Shown: piece by piece, positions 21,562 through 35,035 of the stretch
How positions within the stretch are numbered: position 1 is the first letter of the stretch
Layout: each line of letters opens with the position of its first letter
Assembly (NCBI GenBank): GCA_947683425.1
Contig: CANTUQ010000073.1
Location: 5,180,501-5,244,500 of the forward strand
DNA: 64,000 nucleotides
Reading direction: 5' to 3'
DNA from: Excoecaria cochinchinensis
Lineage: Eukaryota > Streptophyta > Magnoliopsida > Malpighiales > Euphorbiaceae
Translations under genes and position numbers: made by a program
The notes under the pieces: model-generated
Seen by the model: the letters and a program-made list of their open reading frames with translations, nothing else
Told to the model about the DNA's origin: nothing
Database searches by the model: none

Positions 21562-22285
21562 AGGGATAATTGCGTGGCGGGCGCTGGGGATGCTGGGGAG
21601 AAATCCCGCTCCTGCGGGGAATTTGTTTTTTGCGGGAATTTTCGTCCCTAATGGAAATTGACGGGGATTTCCGCCCCGAATGGGAAATTTCCCGATCCGA
21701 AACTAATTTCAATTTAAATTTAAAATAAATTTGTCAAACTTTTACCTCTATAAAATTCACCTGACAAAATTTAATAATTAATAAATTAAAATTAAATTTA
21801 AAAACATCTAATACAATTCAAATTTAAATATTTATAAACATCCCATACAATTTAAATTATAAAATAATATTCATTCGTTAGCAACTAATAACTTCACTTA
21901 GACAATTTTTATATAAACGAATATCAACCTGAAATATAAATTAATCAACCTAACAAATTAGCTATATATGAAATATAAATTGAAATTGAAAGTAAATTGA
22001 TATTGGTAGCACTACCTTCCACTCGCCACTATGCCACCTGATATCATAGAATAGAATAATTCAATTTTACTTTCAGTTTATGAAAAATGTTATTATTATA
22101 ATATTAAAAAAATGCATTTATAATTTACCTCATCATCTACATCCATATTTTCAATCATTGTATAACACCGTGAATGAGCAATTGAAGAAAAACCTAAAAG
22201 TATGAATTATTATTTATAAGTTATTATTTTGAACTATAATTAGAAATGCAAAGTCAATCATTAAATACAATTATATAAATAATTT

Positions 22286-24387
22286 TTACATACCTTTACT
22301 TGAAGACAATATCCAATTTTGTGTACACATTAATGCTTCAATCGTGTCAGGATATAGTCTACTACGATGAGAACTTATAAACCTTCCACTTGTATTGAAT
22401 GCTGATTCAGAAGCCATAGTGGATACCGAAATTGCCAAAACATCTCTTGCAATTGATTGTAATGTAGGATACTTAAGGGCCAATTTCCACCAACTCAGTA
22501 CATCAAAATCTTCTTTAAGTGGATACAATTTCTCTTCCAAATGAAGGTCCAATTCAGTGCACATACTATCACTTTAGGACTCCGAAGAAGCAACAAATAA
22601 TTCAAATTTGCACATACAAGACGACTCCACACTATGACTTATTAAAGATTGAAAAGAGTTGTTTCTTGATGATTCAGATACACCACCACTTCCACTTAAC
22701 TTTGAATTTGATGAATATTGATCAAACAAATCATAACAAATCTTTTTAATATTCTCAACCTCTATTACTGCCATTTCATCTCCATAAAAAAGAGTATAAT
22801 AACACTCTAAAAACTTAATCTTGTATCTAGGATCCAAAATTATCACCACACTCATAACACCATGAATTCGATACCAATATTTATCAAATTTCGTCATCAT
22901 TTTGGAAGCCATAGTTTCAATATAAGGATACCCACAAGTAAGCCACTGCATTAATTCCATCTTAATCTCACATATTTTTGGAAAAAAAGATTGGTAGTAG
23001 GATATTTTGTCTCAGAAAATAATTCAGTGATATAAAAAAATATTTTCAACTTCTCACAAATTTTTTCAGCCATTTCTCACTCTTCATGCATAGGGAGACA
23101 TCTATATAAAGGCTCCCTTTGTTTCAATCGTGTAAATACATCTTTGTAACAAATAGCCACATCAAGCATCATAAAAGTAGAGTTCAATCTAGTCTTACAA
23201 TCTAAAATCAATTTTTTAGTGCATGGAACTTTCAATTGACGTCCTGTTTCCTCAAACCTTTCATTTCTTTTAGGAGTAGCACTCCAAAATGCAACATTGT
23301 CCCGAACCTTTTCAATGCAATCAGAAATAATGTCTAAACCATCTTTGACAATCAAATTCAAAATATGAGCACTACAACACACATGTAATAATTGTTCATC
23401 CAACCAAAGACTATTAGATGATAATTTGCTCAAAATGCAATTAAACATTGCATCATTTGTCGAACAATTGTTTAAAGCTACTACAGACAACTTGCTATCT
23501 AGATTCCAATCCATTAGACAATTAGACAGCACATCACAAAGTACATCAGCTGTGTGTGGATGTGGCACATAAATGAATGTAATAAGAAAAAAAATAAAAT
23601 ATTTCATGCTATTTGCTATTATAAATTTGCAACAACATATTATAAATTTATAATTAAAATAATTAAAAATTGTACCTAGTAATTCGATTTTCTAAAGTCC
23701 ACGAAGCATTAATGAAATGTGCTGTAATGGCCATAAAACCTTTATTTTGATTGTTGGACGTCCACATATCAGTTGTGATTGCAAATCTACTGTCATTCTT
23801 TCCAACCAGCTTCATAGTCTTTTCTTTTTCTTGTTTATACATTTTCAATATATCCCTCCTCACCGTATGTCTACTAATCCTTTTGAACATAGGTTGAATA
23901 GTTCTAACAAATTTTCTAAAGTATTCATGTTTAATCATTGCTAATGGATACTCATGCACAATAATCATAGTTGCTAGGTCTTTTCGTGCAGTGTCCTTAT
24001 CAAAAGTGTATGTCCCAATTGAGACTCTCCCTTTATTATCTACCTTAGATTTCAAAATTGTTTGTTTTATATCTCTACTCTTTCTTAAAGGACATGATCC
24101 AAAATAATCATGTAAATGTTTAGTCCCATTTTTTGTATTCCCTCCTAACTTCTTTTCACAATAATTGCATATAGCCTTCCATTTATCATCAATCTTTTGT
24201 CTCTTAAAATGATTCACACAACTGATTTCAAACGGCTTTTGGAATTAGCATTTGTTTCTTCACTTTCATTTATGGGATTAGTTTTACTTGATTTAACAGC
24301 AACTTGCGATTCAACCTGTGCTCTAGATTGTTCACTACTTTGTTGTTAATTAATTGGTTGTTCAATAGACTGTTCACCTTGATCCAT
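22286..24387 (-). pseudogene. hAT transposase (BED finger, RNase H-like core, dimerisation domain), broken
   Basis: Starts near 24387 with MDQGEQSIEQPIN. The BED zinc finger spans about 24215-24090 (WKAICNYCEKKLGG...GTKHLHDYFGSC). TTDMWTSNNQNKGFMAIT (about 23790-23740) belongs to the first core segment. An intron-like gap covers about 23660-23590. The core continues FIYVPHPHTADVL, VALNNCSTND, HVCCSAHILNLIVKDGL and DCKTRLNSTF. The C-terminus has ASESAFNTSGRFISSHRSRL (22430-22340), the hAT dimerisation motif. Lesions: frameshift or stop near 24225, disturbed splice acceptor near 23590, frameshift near 22980, stop between 22574 and 22564. Two substitutions are notable: an expected Asp is Asn in LNNCSTND, and the Trp usual in CKTRWNST is Leu. 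No active protein is expected. Confidence 0.88.
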
Positions 24388-25741
24388 GATATTACAACTA
24401 TTGCACCTAGATTAAAAAAAATTGAATGAATATATCATGACAAGAAGCACAAAAATTAAGTTTAAAATTAGTAATTCATGGTTGTTTATGAGACCTTTTG
24501 ATCTAAATATTGTGTCATTAATGAAAATTTTACTTATTTTAAATTTATTATGAATCAAACTAATAATATATTATTATATATTGTGTTAAAAAATTGAGCA
24601 TTATTTTTTAAATGGAACTGAATTTTTTAATTACGTAACAGTTTATGGTTATTCATTCATAAATAAAAATATAGACAAAAATCTAGTTAAGAAAAATGCC
24701 ACTCTAAAGTAATTCAACTAAGAAAAACTATGCAATTATGGTATTTCTTACGCACATCACAAGAAAAATCCATTATTTTTAACATTTTTGTATGGGTTAT
24801 GTTGTACAAGAGGCCTTTCCCCCTATTTTCTCTTTTATCAAAAGGAAACAAATGATAAAGCTTTTCCACCAGTATACTGAAAGATATGAAATCTTATTAT
24901 GCTCTATTATTAGACTGAATTATTTAATACAAATAATTGATTGATATGGAATGTTCTTATATATATTATATATTAACTATTTTTTTGATACCAAAAACTG
25001 AATTATTTTTTCTTATCGTTTCCTTGTTGGAATAAATAAACTCTTAGAAAAATAAATATTAAGCAATACCTCTTATATATATTATCATCAGAACCTTCAG
25101 TTTGACAAAATACTAGGCACACTTACTAATCAAGTCCTTGATAGGTAATTAAGGGATTAATATCAAAGGAAGTCATTATACTTTGGCCATGGGTGTTAAA
25201 TCACTATGACTCTAATCTCATAACTCAGGAATCTCGAGAAAAATAATTAAATATTTTGGCCATAGGTCTCTCTTGCTGGCAGTACATGCAATTATACATC
25301 CAATTAAATATAACAAATGTATTTTATAGGAGAAAAACAAAAGCATATAAAGCTGCATTTTAATCTAAAATAGGAATCACCAAGAAAATTAAGCAATGTT
25401 CTATCCCATCTTCTATAAGCCAGAGCTGGAGTGAGTGCTCCCAAACTCGATGCTAAGGCTCGAGTGGGTGGTGCCGGTGGACTGAGACCCAAAGCAGTAG
25501 GAGCAGGGCTCGGGTGGGAGGAGGAGATGCAGGAGCCGAACTAGCGAAGTGAGGGAGAGAGGAGGAGTAGTAGGTGGTGAATTTGCTTGTATGGAGGAGA
25601 AGCAGGAGGCGAGGTAAACTGGCGAGTGAGGGAGATGAGCGGCGGCAACTAGCTGGCGAGTGGCGGCGAAGTGATGAGCCGCAGTGGGACTGGGTTTGGT
25701 TTAGTTTAGGACAACAAATTGTTACGTTTTATTTTATCTAA

Positions 25742-25782
<41 letters not shown>
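25742..25782. repeat. Compound (TA)n(CA)n microsatellite
   Basis: About 21 bp of TA followed by about 20 bp of CA, just inside the hAT right subterminal region. Confidence 0.95.
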
Positions 25783-25950
25783 TGCAGAATTATTCGGGGC
25801 GGGGACCCCGTTCCCAGTCCCCGCCCTGAATTCAAGGGCAGAGATTTTTTTCTCCCACCCCTTCTTTGGGGGAAAAATTCAGGGATTCCTCGCCCCGTTC
25901 GGGTCTGGTCCCCATTGGGGATGGGGAATCCCCGCCCCATGATCATCCCT

Positions 25951-26467
25951 AGATTTACCGAAAAAATAGTACCAACCATCGGTAAACTCTATACTGTCGA
26001 CCGAACAATATATACAGTCAGAAAATAGACATATTTATTGACTTTATATTCTTTTTCGTCAGCAAATCTCACCGATGAAATTTAGTAATCCATTGATAAA
26101 AAATATTTATCGACGGTAACATTATATCCTTTAGCCATACAACTTTGACTACACCAATATCGATGAAATTAGAAATTCCATCAATAAATGACTGATGAAA
26201 AAGACATTCTGTCAGTTTGACTACAAATATTTCTCGAGAACATTTGGCACCATTTTTAAGTACGGTTACACATTTTCGCCACTAGATTTTGTCGTTAAAA
26301 ATTTTTTTCCTTCACTTTTAACGACGAAATTTTTTTGACTTTTTTTGATCATAAAGTGGATTTTTTACTATGAATTTTCCTACAGAATTTATTTTCTACA
26401 GGAATATACCGACGAAAATAATTTTGTCAATAAAATTCTCTCGGCAAAGCCCGCTTTTCTTATAGTG
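25951..26467. mobile_element. CACTA (En/Spm)-like terminus
   Basis: The right end reads TTTTCTTATAGTG; its complement, CACTATAAGAAAAGCGGGC, matches the CACTACAAGAAAA-type terminal repeat of plant CACTA elements. The preceding 450 bp are studded with short motifs such as CGATGAAAT, CGACGGTAAC and CGACGAAAT in both orientations, as in CACTA subterminal regions. No transposase and no matching left terminus were found, so it is an end fragment, possibly split by the hAT insertion. Confidence 0.6.
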
Positions 26468-26990
26468 AAAACCCCTCAAATTAATACTAAGGTATATAAG
26501 CCTTCCATTAATTGAAAGAGAACCAGAGTTCTTTTTAGTATGGGTTGTTGACCAAAGTCAATCCCATATTACATTAAATATGTTCAAATCCAATTAATGG
26601 GTCACCTTAGCGCCCATTTGCTTGTTGAATAAAGTCAAGGCTAATGAACTTAGAGATAAGATTGGGGAGTGCATATATGATATGCATGTATCAAAAGTTG
26701 ATAACCCAATGATTTAATAGTTGTGTAGAGATACAATTGGTTTAGGGATACCTACCTTTCAAGGACATAGAATTTGATTTGTTGACTAAAGTCAAGGTCA
26801 AATCTCATATCAAGGATTGGATACTGGCCCACTAGGAAAACCACTGAGTTTTCTCGGATCATATAGTAAGGGCCATTGATTCGCAATAAAATAGTGGGAG
26901 CAAAATGTATTAATTAAAGACCTAATTAATGCATACATATACATGAAAATACTCTAATACTTTTTCTTTTTTCACATTTAGGATTTCATC
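26468..26990. other. Leader-like region before the second copia gag
   Basis: No ORF. It contains three versions of GTTGA(C/A)(C/T)(A/T)AAAGTCAA (about 26547, 26623 and 26779). Neither a TGGTATCAGAG primer site nor an LTR end is recognisable, so the 5' LTR of the following copia element is missing or highly diverged. Confidence 0.4.
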
Positions 26991-29900
26991 ATGAGCACTT
27001 CTCGTATAAATCTTTGTTCGATATTAGATAATAAGTTAGTTGGCAGCAACTATTCAGACTGTATTCGGTAAGTGAGAATTATTCTTAGGGCCGAGAAAAT
27101 CCACTATATCTTGGATCAAGATCCACCACCACTTCCATCTGATAATGCAACGATCAATGGTATCTGTCATAAGTAAATGAACGATAGTAAAGCAACAACA
27201 TGTGTGATGCTTGGTGATATGTCTTTAGAGCTTCAAAAGCAATATGAAAAGATGGATGGTAGGACCATCATTTTGCACTTAGAGGAGCTTCATGCTTCTC
27301 ATTTTGCACTTAAAGGAGCTTTATACTTCTCAAGCTAGAAGTGAACAATATGATATTGCTGAAGCTCTCTTTAATTGGAAAATGATAGAGGGCACTTTGG
27401 TTGCCGCTCATGTATTGAAGATGTATGGGTACATTGAGCATCTTGGTAGGCTGGGCTATATTATGTATAATGATATGTACATAGACTTAATCTTATACCC
27501 ATTGGCTCCATGTTTTGCACCTTTTGTACTTAACTTCAACATGAATAAAATTCAAGTCACCATACCAGAGCTTTTCAATATACTCAAAATAACTGATGGA
27601 TCATTTAAGAAGGATCCAAAATTTGTCATGGTTGCCACTTCTCCTCATAAGGGCAGGAAGTAGAAGAAAAGGACAACTAAGGTGCAACCCAAGTATGGTG
27701 GCATATCTAAGAAGAAGGCTGCCGAGAAAGAGAAAAATCCTAAGGGGACTTGCTTCCACTGTGAAAAGGATGGCCACTAGAAGCGGAACTACAAGGCCTA
27801 CTTAAATTTTCTTAAGTAGAAGAAGCAAGCTCAGGCTTTAACTCTAGGTATATACATGATTGAAATTAATACTTATTCTATTACTTCTAAGAAATCTTGG
27901 GTATCATATACTGGATATGGATCTCATTTGTGTAATAATTTGCAGGGACTTAGAAGCAGTAGAAGGGTCAGAAAGGCAGAAATATGTCTGCAGCAAGCAA
28001 CTAGCCATAACATCTCTACAACAGTTGTGGGGACCTATTACTTTCCTATTTTGAGTGGATTGACATTAGAACTGCATAACTATTATTATGTTTTAGCTTT
28101 ATTCAGAAGTATTATTTCTTTCAATTGTATTATGAATGCATATGACAATTCTTTTATTAAAGACAAGAGATGTTCCATCTTAAGAATAATATATTTTATG
28201 TTAATTAAGTTGTTAAAAATGGTAAATTTATTATTGATCTATTTAAATAAGCGCATAATATGAATAACAAGATAATCTAAAACCTTTTATTTATGGCACT
28301 ATCATTTAGACCATATAAATGAGAAATGCATTACCAAATTACACAAGTTAGGTGATTTGAGATCATTTGATCGTGAATTATTTGATACATGCGAATCTTA
28401 TTTATTAAGCAAAATGACCAAAGTACTTTTTACTGGTAATGGAGTATGAGCTAATAAGATATTGGACTTAATACATTCAAATGTATGTGGTCCATGACTA
28501 CAGATGTTAGAGGAGGCTATTCCTACTTTATAACCTTCATAGATGATTACTCCAAATATAGATACATCTATCTTATGAAATATAAATCTGAAGCTTTTTA
28601 AAAGTTCAAAGAATTTAGAAATAAAGTAAAGAAAAGACTTGGCAAGAGTATTAGATACTAAGATCAGATCGAGATGGAGAATACTTAAGCCAATAGTTTT
28701 ACGATTATCTTAGAGATCATGGGATTTTATCTCAATGGACTCTACTATATACACCACAACATAATGGTGTATTTGAGAGAAGAAATCAAACACCATTGGA
28801 TATGGTTAGATCCATGATGAGCCTAGCAGACTTACCCAAGTCTTTTTAGGGATAGGCACTAAATAGAGTTCCTAGTAAATCAGTTGATGTTACTCTATAT
28901 GAGATGTAGAATAATAAGAAAACCACACTTTCTCATATAAAGGTATGGGACTGTCCTATTTATGTGGAGAGGACAATGTCAGACAAGCTGGATGCTAAGT
29001 CTAACAAATGCTTTTTTGTTGAATATCTAAAAGAAACAATTGGATATTACTTTTATCATCCCTTGGAACAAAAGGTGTTTGTTTTAAAGAATATTGTCTT
29101 TTTAGAAAGAGAATTTCTTCTAAGAGAGGACAGTAAAAGTAGAATTGAACTTAGTGAAGTTGAAGACCCACAAATTGAAGTAGATCAACAGTTGAACCCG
29201 AGACTGAATCTCATAATGATGAGATTATAGTTGGAACTAAATATGGATAAATTCCAAGAAGATCTACTAAGATACGTTCTATCCCAGTGAGATATGAATT
29301 TCTCGTGGACTCAGATAATAATATAACTATAGTAGAGGACAATGAGCCTCCAAGCTATCAAGAAGTTCTGAATAGTTCAAAATGTGAATTGTGGCTTAAG
29401 ACTATGCAGTCCGAAATGGACTTCATGTATGAGAACAAAATATGGACTTTGACTTAACCACCTGAAGGGATAAAATAGGCTGACATGGAGCATAATGTAG
29501 TTATCTATAAGGCTCTTTTGGTACCTAAAAGTTATGATCAAAGAGAAGGAATTGACTTTAATGGAACCTTTTCTCCAGTAGCAATACTTAAGTCCATTAG
29601 AATACTTTTAGCCATTGCTATTCATTATGACTATGAGATTTAGCAACTGGATGTGAAAACAACTTTCCTAAATAGAAATCTGACCGAGGATGTGCATATG
29701 ACACAGCCTGAGGGGTTCACATCTAGGAATGGTGAAAAGGTACGCAAGCTTTAAAAATCCATCTATAGATTGAAATAAGCATCTAAGAGCTGGAACATTC
29801 AACTCAATAAGACAATTAAAGAGTTTGGTTTCTCACAGAATGAGGATGAACCTTGTGTATATAAAAAGGTCAGTGGGAGTGCAATCATTTTCCTTGATTT

Positions 29901-30866
29901 ATATGTGGATAACATGTTGATCATGGGAAATGACATTTCTGTCATTCAATCGGTGAAAATTTAGTTATCCGAACAATTCTCCATGAAAAACCTTGGAGAA
30001 GCATCTTATATTATAAGAATTAGAATATATAAAGATAGATCTAATAGGTTGGTGGGTCTTTCTTAATCTTCCTATACAGATAAAAGATTGAAGAGGTTCA
30101 ATATCGATATCTTATAAATGGTACATGGGAAACACCTTTCTAAGTCTATGTGTCCATAGACACTAGAGGATAGAGAAAGCATGAATAGAATCCCATATGC
30201 ATCTATAATTGGTTCTATCATGTTTTCTGTATTATGTACAGGCCCGGATGTAACATTTTCTTTGAATGTCATAAGTAGATTTCAATCTAATTATGGATAT
30301 GAACACCAGAGTGCAGTTAAGAATATCTTTAAGTACTTGAAAAGGATTAAGGATATATTCTTGATATATGGAGAAGGTGATTTACATGTAAGGGGTATAC
30401 TGATGCCAGCTTTCAGTCAAACAAGGATGACTGTAAATTATAATTGAGTTTTGTGTTTATAATGGGGGGAGGAGCAATCAATTAGAAAAGTTCCAAATAA
30501 GAGACAACTATTGATTCTACTACAGAAACTTAGTACATTGTTATTTTAGAGGCGGTTAAGAAGGTAATATGATATAAGAAGTGCATTACTAAACTAGGAA
30601 TATTCCCTAACATTGTTAATCCGATACCCTTGTATTGTGACAACAATGGAACCATTGGACAAGCAAAGGAACGGCGGTCTCATCAGCGATCCAATCTTGT
30701 TCTCAGATGCTACCATCTCATTCGAGAGATTATAATAAGAAATTATGTAAAGATAGAAAGGGTCCACATAGATGATAATGTGGCTGATCCTCTCACTAAG
30801 GCACTATCCTAAAACAAGTACGATCACTATGTGCAGAATATAGACTTAAGACACATGAGTGATTAG
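26991..30866 (+). pseudogene. Copia gag-pol polyprotein, heavily mutated
   Basis: Starts at ATG 26991 (MSTSRINLCSILDNKLVG) and runs through the capsid-like region (DIAEALFNWKMIEGT, FVLNFNMNKIQVTIPELFN). The zinc knuckle CFHCEKDGH is at about 27750-27780. The protease region reads SWVSYTGYGSHLCNN (about 27895); the usual D-T/S-G has become Y-T-G. The integrase zinc-binding segment is at 28290-28440, and the core begins GGYSYFITFIDDYSKYRYIYL (about 28510). RT spans about 29380-30000: FNGTFSPVA, QLDVKTTFLN, and the catalytic motif as YVDN (about 29904) instead of YVDD. RNase H has MYCDNNGTIGQAKE (30630) and ends ADPLTKALS then RHMSD. Dozens of in-frame stops make it inactive. Confidence 0.85.
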
Positions 30867-30886
30867 CTATAGTGTAAGTGGGCGAT

Positions 30887-31646
30887 TTTTAGGAGTATGC
30901 TCTAAAGCCCATGTAGATTAGGGATCTTTTTCATATATATGAACTCATTATTATTTATAAGAAGGCATAATTCATTTATTAATACTATGTTATGATTACT
31001 TATAGTTTGATTTCGTATCTTAAATTGATAAATGAAGTACTTGGCATTATAAACGCAGTGTAATGGCAATCATGAATCAATTCATGATGTGAGATGCCTA
31101 TTGCATGTAAATGTGTTAATACCTAAATATCCCTAGTTATAATATTAATAAGACAGGATATTGTTAATACAGATAAACTAGCATATGTTATGTTTCTTGA
31201 AATGTTAAAGTAGTGGGTCTCATAACTGTGATCATGGAGATGATCAAAGTTGACATATTGATGCTTGCTAGAAGAACACGTACATTAGAGACATACCATG
31301 AGAATCCCCATATGGATATTAAATCTATGTTAGTGATGAATCTCTTTATAGCAATAGTGAAAATATCCTTATATTTGAGATTACCAAAGTTATCTTAAGT
31401 AATGAGTGGTTTCAATAAAGGATTCACCATCCTATAAAGGGTATTATGGTAAAATGATAGATGTAATAATATTTGATATTATTATGGATAGAGAAAATAT
31501 AGAAGGAAGTAATTAATTAAAATGAGTTTAATTAATTATTCATGCGCAGAAAACTCTGTAGAGAAGTCTATAAAGTTTTTTGTGCACGGTCTATAATAAT
31601 TATCAGGTGTTTTTCGAACTCGGAAGGCCTAATCTAGGGTGTTTAC
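30887..31646 (+). repeat. Putative 3' LTR of the second copia element
   Basis: Starts TTTTAGGAGTATGCTCTAAAGCCC directly after the PPT; the first bases probably decayed from TGTTAGG. A TATAAAGG box lies at 31433-31440, and GTGTTTACA near 31646 is a plausible end. With no second copy to compare, the right boundary is approximate. Confidence 0.5.
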
Positions 31647-33880
31647 ACTAGGCAAGAATAGGCACCGTTCTAGGTCAAAAATAAAAAAATGTGCCCTAGG
31701 CAATAATTAGGTGTCGAGTGAAAATTTTCAATCAATAAAATTCGAAAGGGCTAATTGATAACATAAGTTGATGCAATTACAATGTCACTGCTAATTTTAA
31801 ATAAAGTATGAGTGTTGCTACATTAAATGTTGAGTTATGTTTACCAATATAGCCTAAATGGTGAAAGTAGATAGGGGTGCATTAATAATCAAAGTTGAGC
31901 ATGTCATAGACTTAAATAGACAATAGTTTTTTGTTGTAAGTTGTATTATATCTGTCTAAAAATATTGAGAAAGCAATAAAAGCAATTTATTAAATCAAAG
32001 ACTAGTTAACTATGTTACCTTTTACTGCTACTAGCATTATCACTATGTCTTTTCAGCCATAAAGACTTGCTATCACCATAGTGGCCAACTACCCATGCTT
32101 TGTACTTTGCTGCAGTATGAAAGTCGCATGTTGCACAATCTCCAACGTTTTTACATAAAATGCACGTGGGAGGTAATTACATGACCCATAATTCGTTCAT
32201 GACCTACATAAGGCAACCTCAGCCTTGGACATATGAAGTAGATATCATCATGGTAATAACTTCCAGCCAGCTAGTCCAATGCTCAAAAATTGAAAAATAG
32301 TGCAATAATTCATGCGGGGGGTAATTTCGTGGCCCATAAGTCAATGTCACTCGAAGAGGAGAGTCAGCCAAAAGCCTAAGTTTCTCTTAAGGCCATATCT
32401 ATGAAAGTGGGAAAAAAAAAGCTGTTAGGATGGAAAACCTAAAAGGACCACCTAAGCAAAAATTAGGCACAACTTGATAGTATGAAGATCGAAAAAAGAT
32501 GCACTACGCAAAAATTAAGGCATGGATAAAAGGGACAACTAGTACCTGAAGTAGCAAAGGATTGCCCCAGGATATTGATGAAGCATCAATATGAATGATG
32601 TCCAGACCAAGCGACATCTATGCCAGTATGAGAGGGAATGGATTAAATCCACCCTGATGCCATCGATGACGTCAAATAACCAGTAATCACCAACGTCATA
32701 GTTGTGAGTCATTGCCAGAATTCTAGTAAAGCATAATAGTTGTGTGACATATTTGTAATGAAGGAATATCTACTTACTTTTTTAAAGCATCCATGAAGGG
32801 CTTCAAAGCTACAATGTCACCTGTAGGCACTAAGGTCCATGCTCAAGATGGTAAAATTCCTAAGGCCCGAACCACCTCACTCGAGTAATCTAGCACACAG
32901 TTGGAAACGCATAGTGATGCTTTTGACTAGAAAAATGCACTAATAATAATGGCAAACTCCCCTAGTAGTGGACATAACTTTTAGTGTGTGAAGTGGAACA
33001 TGTGAAAACATAAGTCCAAGTATCGATTTACAACCTAAAAAAACATTGGGTCCACCCTCACACAACTTAAAAATTTCAAACCCACATAAGCCACAAGAAG
33101 GGGTTGTTGGAACATTCGTACATAACTAATCAAATGAGTAGGGTATCTCCATTTCCCAATAAAATGATCTTCAATATAAATTATCTTCCCCTCATGTTTG
33201 GCTATAGTTGGAACCCTGAATCTTTACCCACTTGGTGTTCCAATCCAATCCCAACAATGCATATTTTGGAAAACTGCTTGATGTTGAATATTAGAACTCA
33301 TTAAAGCTTGATTCGCATCATTATGATTGATTGAATCCCTAAGTTTTCGAAGCATCAAGGGCTTATAGAATCTAGAGGGAAATTTTTTTTCCATGAGACA
33401 ATAAAATTTGGAAGGAAAAAACGAAGAAAATAAAGAGGATAAAGAAGGAAACTAATGATCTAAGAGGAAAATGAAGAAAGGAAGTTCTAACTACTCTAAA
33501 ATAAAGGTGACCACCCCTATTTATAGGGCAAGAGGGAAGGCACAAATCCCATAAAACCCTAATTTTGACAACCTTAAAATGACGTCACTAGCATGACATC
33601 ATCAAAATGGTTGTGCCCATTGTACCTAACATGGTTGGGTTAGTATGTAGAACTCTGTTAAATGTGGCTGGTGTATACCACAATTTTCACATACATGCAT
33701 ACATACAACACATTTATTTCCTCAAACCTCATGTAGGGGGCAATTGCAATAACAAGACTGGCATTAACATTGTGAATTCAATTGACCATTGCTTCACAAC
33801 ATCAAGAGCTCAACCGATCGTAGGAGAAAACTTATAAGTTTTTTAAGCATATAATTCTCAAACTACCATAATAATGTAGC
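31647..33880. other. Unassigned, probably retroelement-derived DNA
   Basis: No supported coding region. The phrase GGGGGTAATTnCnTGnCCCATAA occurs twice (32167 and 32318). On the minus strand GCCCTATAAATAGGGG (33531-33516) looks like an LTR core promoter, with CT/GA-rich leader-like DNA to its left (33390-33500). A PPT-like TGTAGGGGGCAATTGC is at 33733. These suggest one or more old LTRs without definable ends. Confidence 0.35.
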
Positions 33881-33889
33881 CTCACAACT

Positions 33890-34812
33890 GCTAAATCTTT
33901 TTCACCTAATTTGTTGCAGGGAGTAATCTTCAAGCTACTCAACAAAACTTCAATATAAGCCACTTAATTAGACGGTAATTTTTTTGCAAATGTCCCCATT
34001 TTGAAAGATGTTCTCATCTCAGAAGTCCAACAACAGTTTGTTAAGTTCAATTACAGTCTGTTTTATACCTGTTGTAAAATATGTCCTTGCCTCAGAAGTT
34101 CAACCAACTATATGCATTATTTCTATTGTGAAAGATGTCCCCGTCTTGAAATTTCAACTATAGCCTGTTCCATTCCTATTGCAGAAGATGTCCCTTCATC
34201 GAAAGTTCAATTCTGCTAAAAGGATGAAGTCACCTTATAAAAGTTTGAATTCCTTATTCTAAAAAGCTTGGGATCACCTCATCACACACGTCTTTTCGCC
34301 TTCTTAAAGTTAGGGGCAATAGCTTCAAGCTCCTTTACAAAACTTTGATAAAAATCCACCCTAATAAAGGGAATTATTTTTTCAAACATCCTCGTTTTGA
34401 AAGATGTCCCCATCTTGAAGGTCTAACAACAGTCTACTAAGTTCAAATATAGTTTCTTCCATCCCTATTGCAAAAGATGTCCTTGCTTCAAAAGTTTAAC
34501 CATTTGTATTCCTTATCCCCATTTTGAAAAATGTCCCCATCTCAGAAGTTCAACAATAGTATACTAAGTTTAACTATAGTTTATTCCATCCCCATTAAAG
34601 AAGATGTCCCTACCTCAAAAGTTTAATTGTTGCTAGAAAGATGATGTCATTTACTGACTCAGAGTAATCCCTGTTGAAAGAGATAGCTCTTGGGCCTACC
34701 AACTCAAACATTAGATGCAGTCACTCTAACCAACTACACATTTCTTTTTCTACTGAGCTGTGAATCACCTCATCACACATGTCTCTTCGCTTTCCCAAAG
34801 TTGGGGGCAATT
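33890..34812 (+). repeat. Tandem duplication with PPT-like unit ends
   Basis: Two long units repeat with roughly 390-490 bp spacing. Unit ends resemble each other: CACCTCATCACACACGTCTTTTCGCC...AAAGTTAGGGGCAA (34273-34321) and CACCTCATCACACATGTCTCTTCGC...AAAGTTGGGGGCAA (34758-34810). Nested within each is a shorter 55-60-bp repeat built on TTTTGAAAGATGTCCCCATCT and AGAAGTTCAACnAnAGT, seen at least six times (34000-34620). The last unit ends in a GGGGGCAAT tract typical of Tat/Athila PPTs, so the region is probably the 3' UTR of a plus-strand gypsy element. Confidence 0.65.
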
Positions 34813-35035
34813 ACAGACATATGAGGTTAGGGCTCCTTAATCTAGATAAATACCTAATAATGACAAGTTTTTCTATGAGAACAAGCCTTAAAAAGGAACC
34901 ATTGATGATTAAACTCAAGAATTAGATTTTTAAGGCTGATAGGGTTTTCTGTCAGTCGCAGTAGGAATACGACCATTTATTCCATAAAAATAATACTTTT
35001 ATAAATCACGTGGCTAACATGGTGATATGGAGTTT
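34813..35035 (+). mobile_element. Possible start of an LTR truncated by LTR B
   Basis: Follows the PPT-like tract at 34796-34812 and runs about 220 bp to the insertion point of LTR B. It begins TACAGACATATGAGG rather than a clean TG, so the LTR status is tentative. Confidence 0.3.

Larger units (their letters stand above)
21562..25950 (-). mobile_element. hAT transposon with decayed transposase
   Basis: Left end AGGGATAATTGCG and right end GATCATCCCT are inverted relatives. Both are followed inward by strongly G/C-rich subterminal DNA (GGGGAATT/AATCCCCGCCCC motifs, 21575-21705 and 25790-25945). A direct repeat AGATTT flanks the ends (21556-21561 and 25951-25956), two bases shorter than the usual 8-bp hAT duplication. 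The transposase lies on the minus strand, followed by about 1.4 kb of non-coding DNA to the right end. It appears inserted beside or into the CACTA-like terminus at 25951-26467. Confidence 0.8.
26991..31646 (+). mobile_element. Decayed Ty1/copia element with 3' LTR
   Basis: Gag, protease, integrase, RT and RNase H are present in canonical copia order on the plus strand, followed by a PPT-like run (TAAGTGGGCGA, 30875-30885) and an LTR-like segment. No 5' LTR was found. Frequent stops and frameshifts indicate an old copy. Confidence 0.8.
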
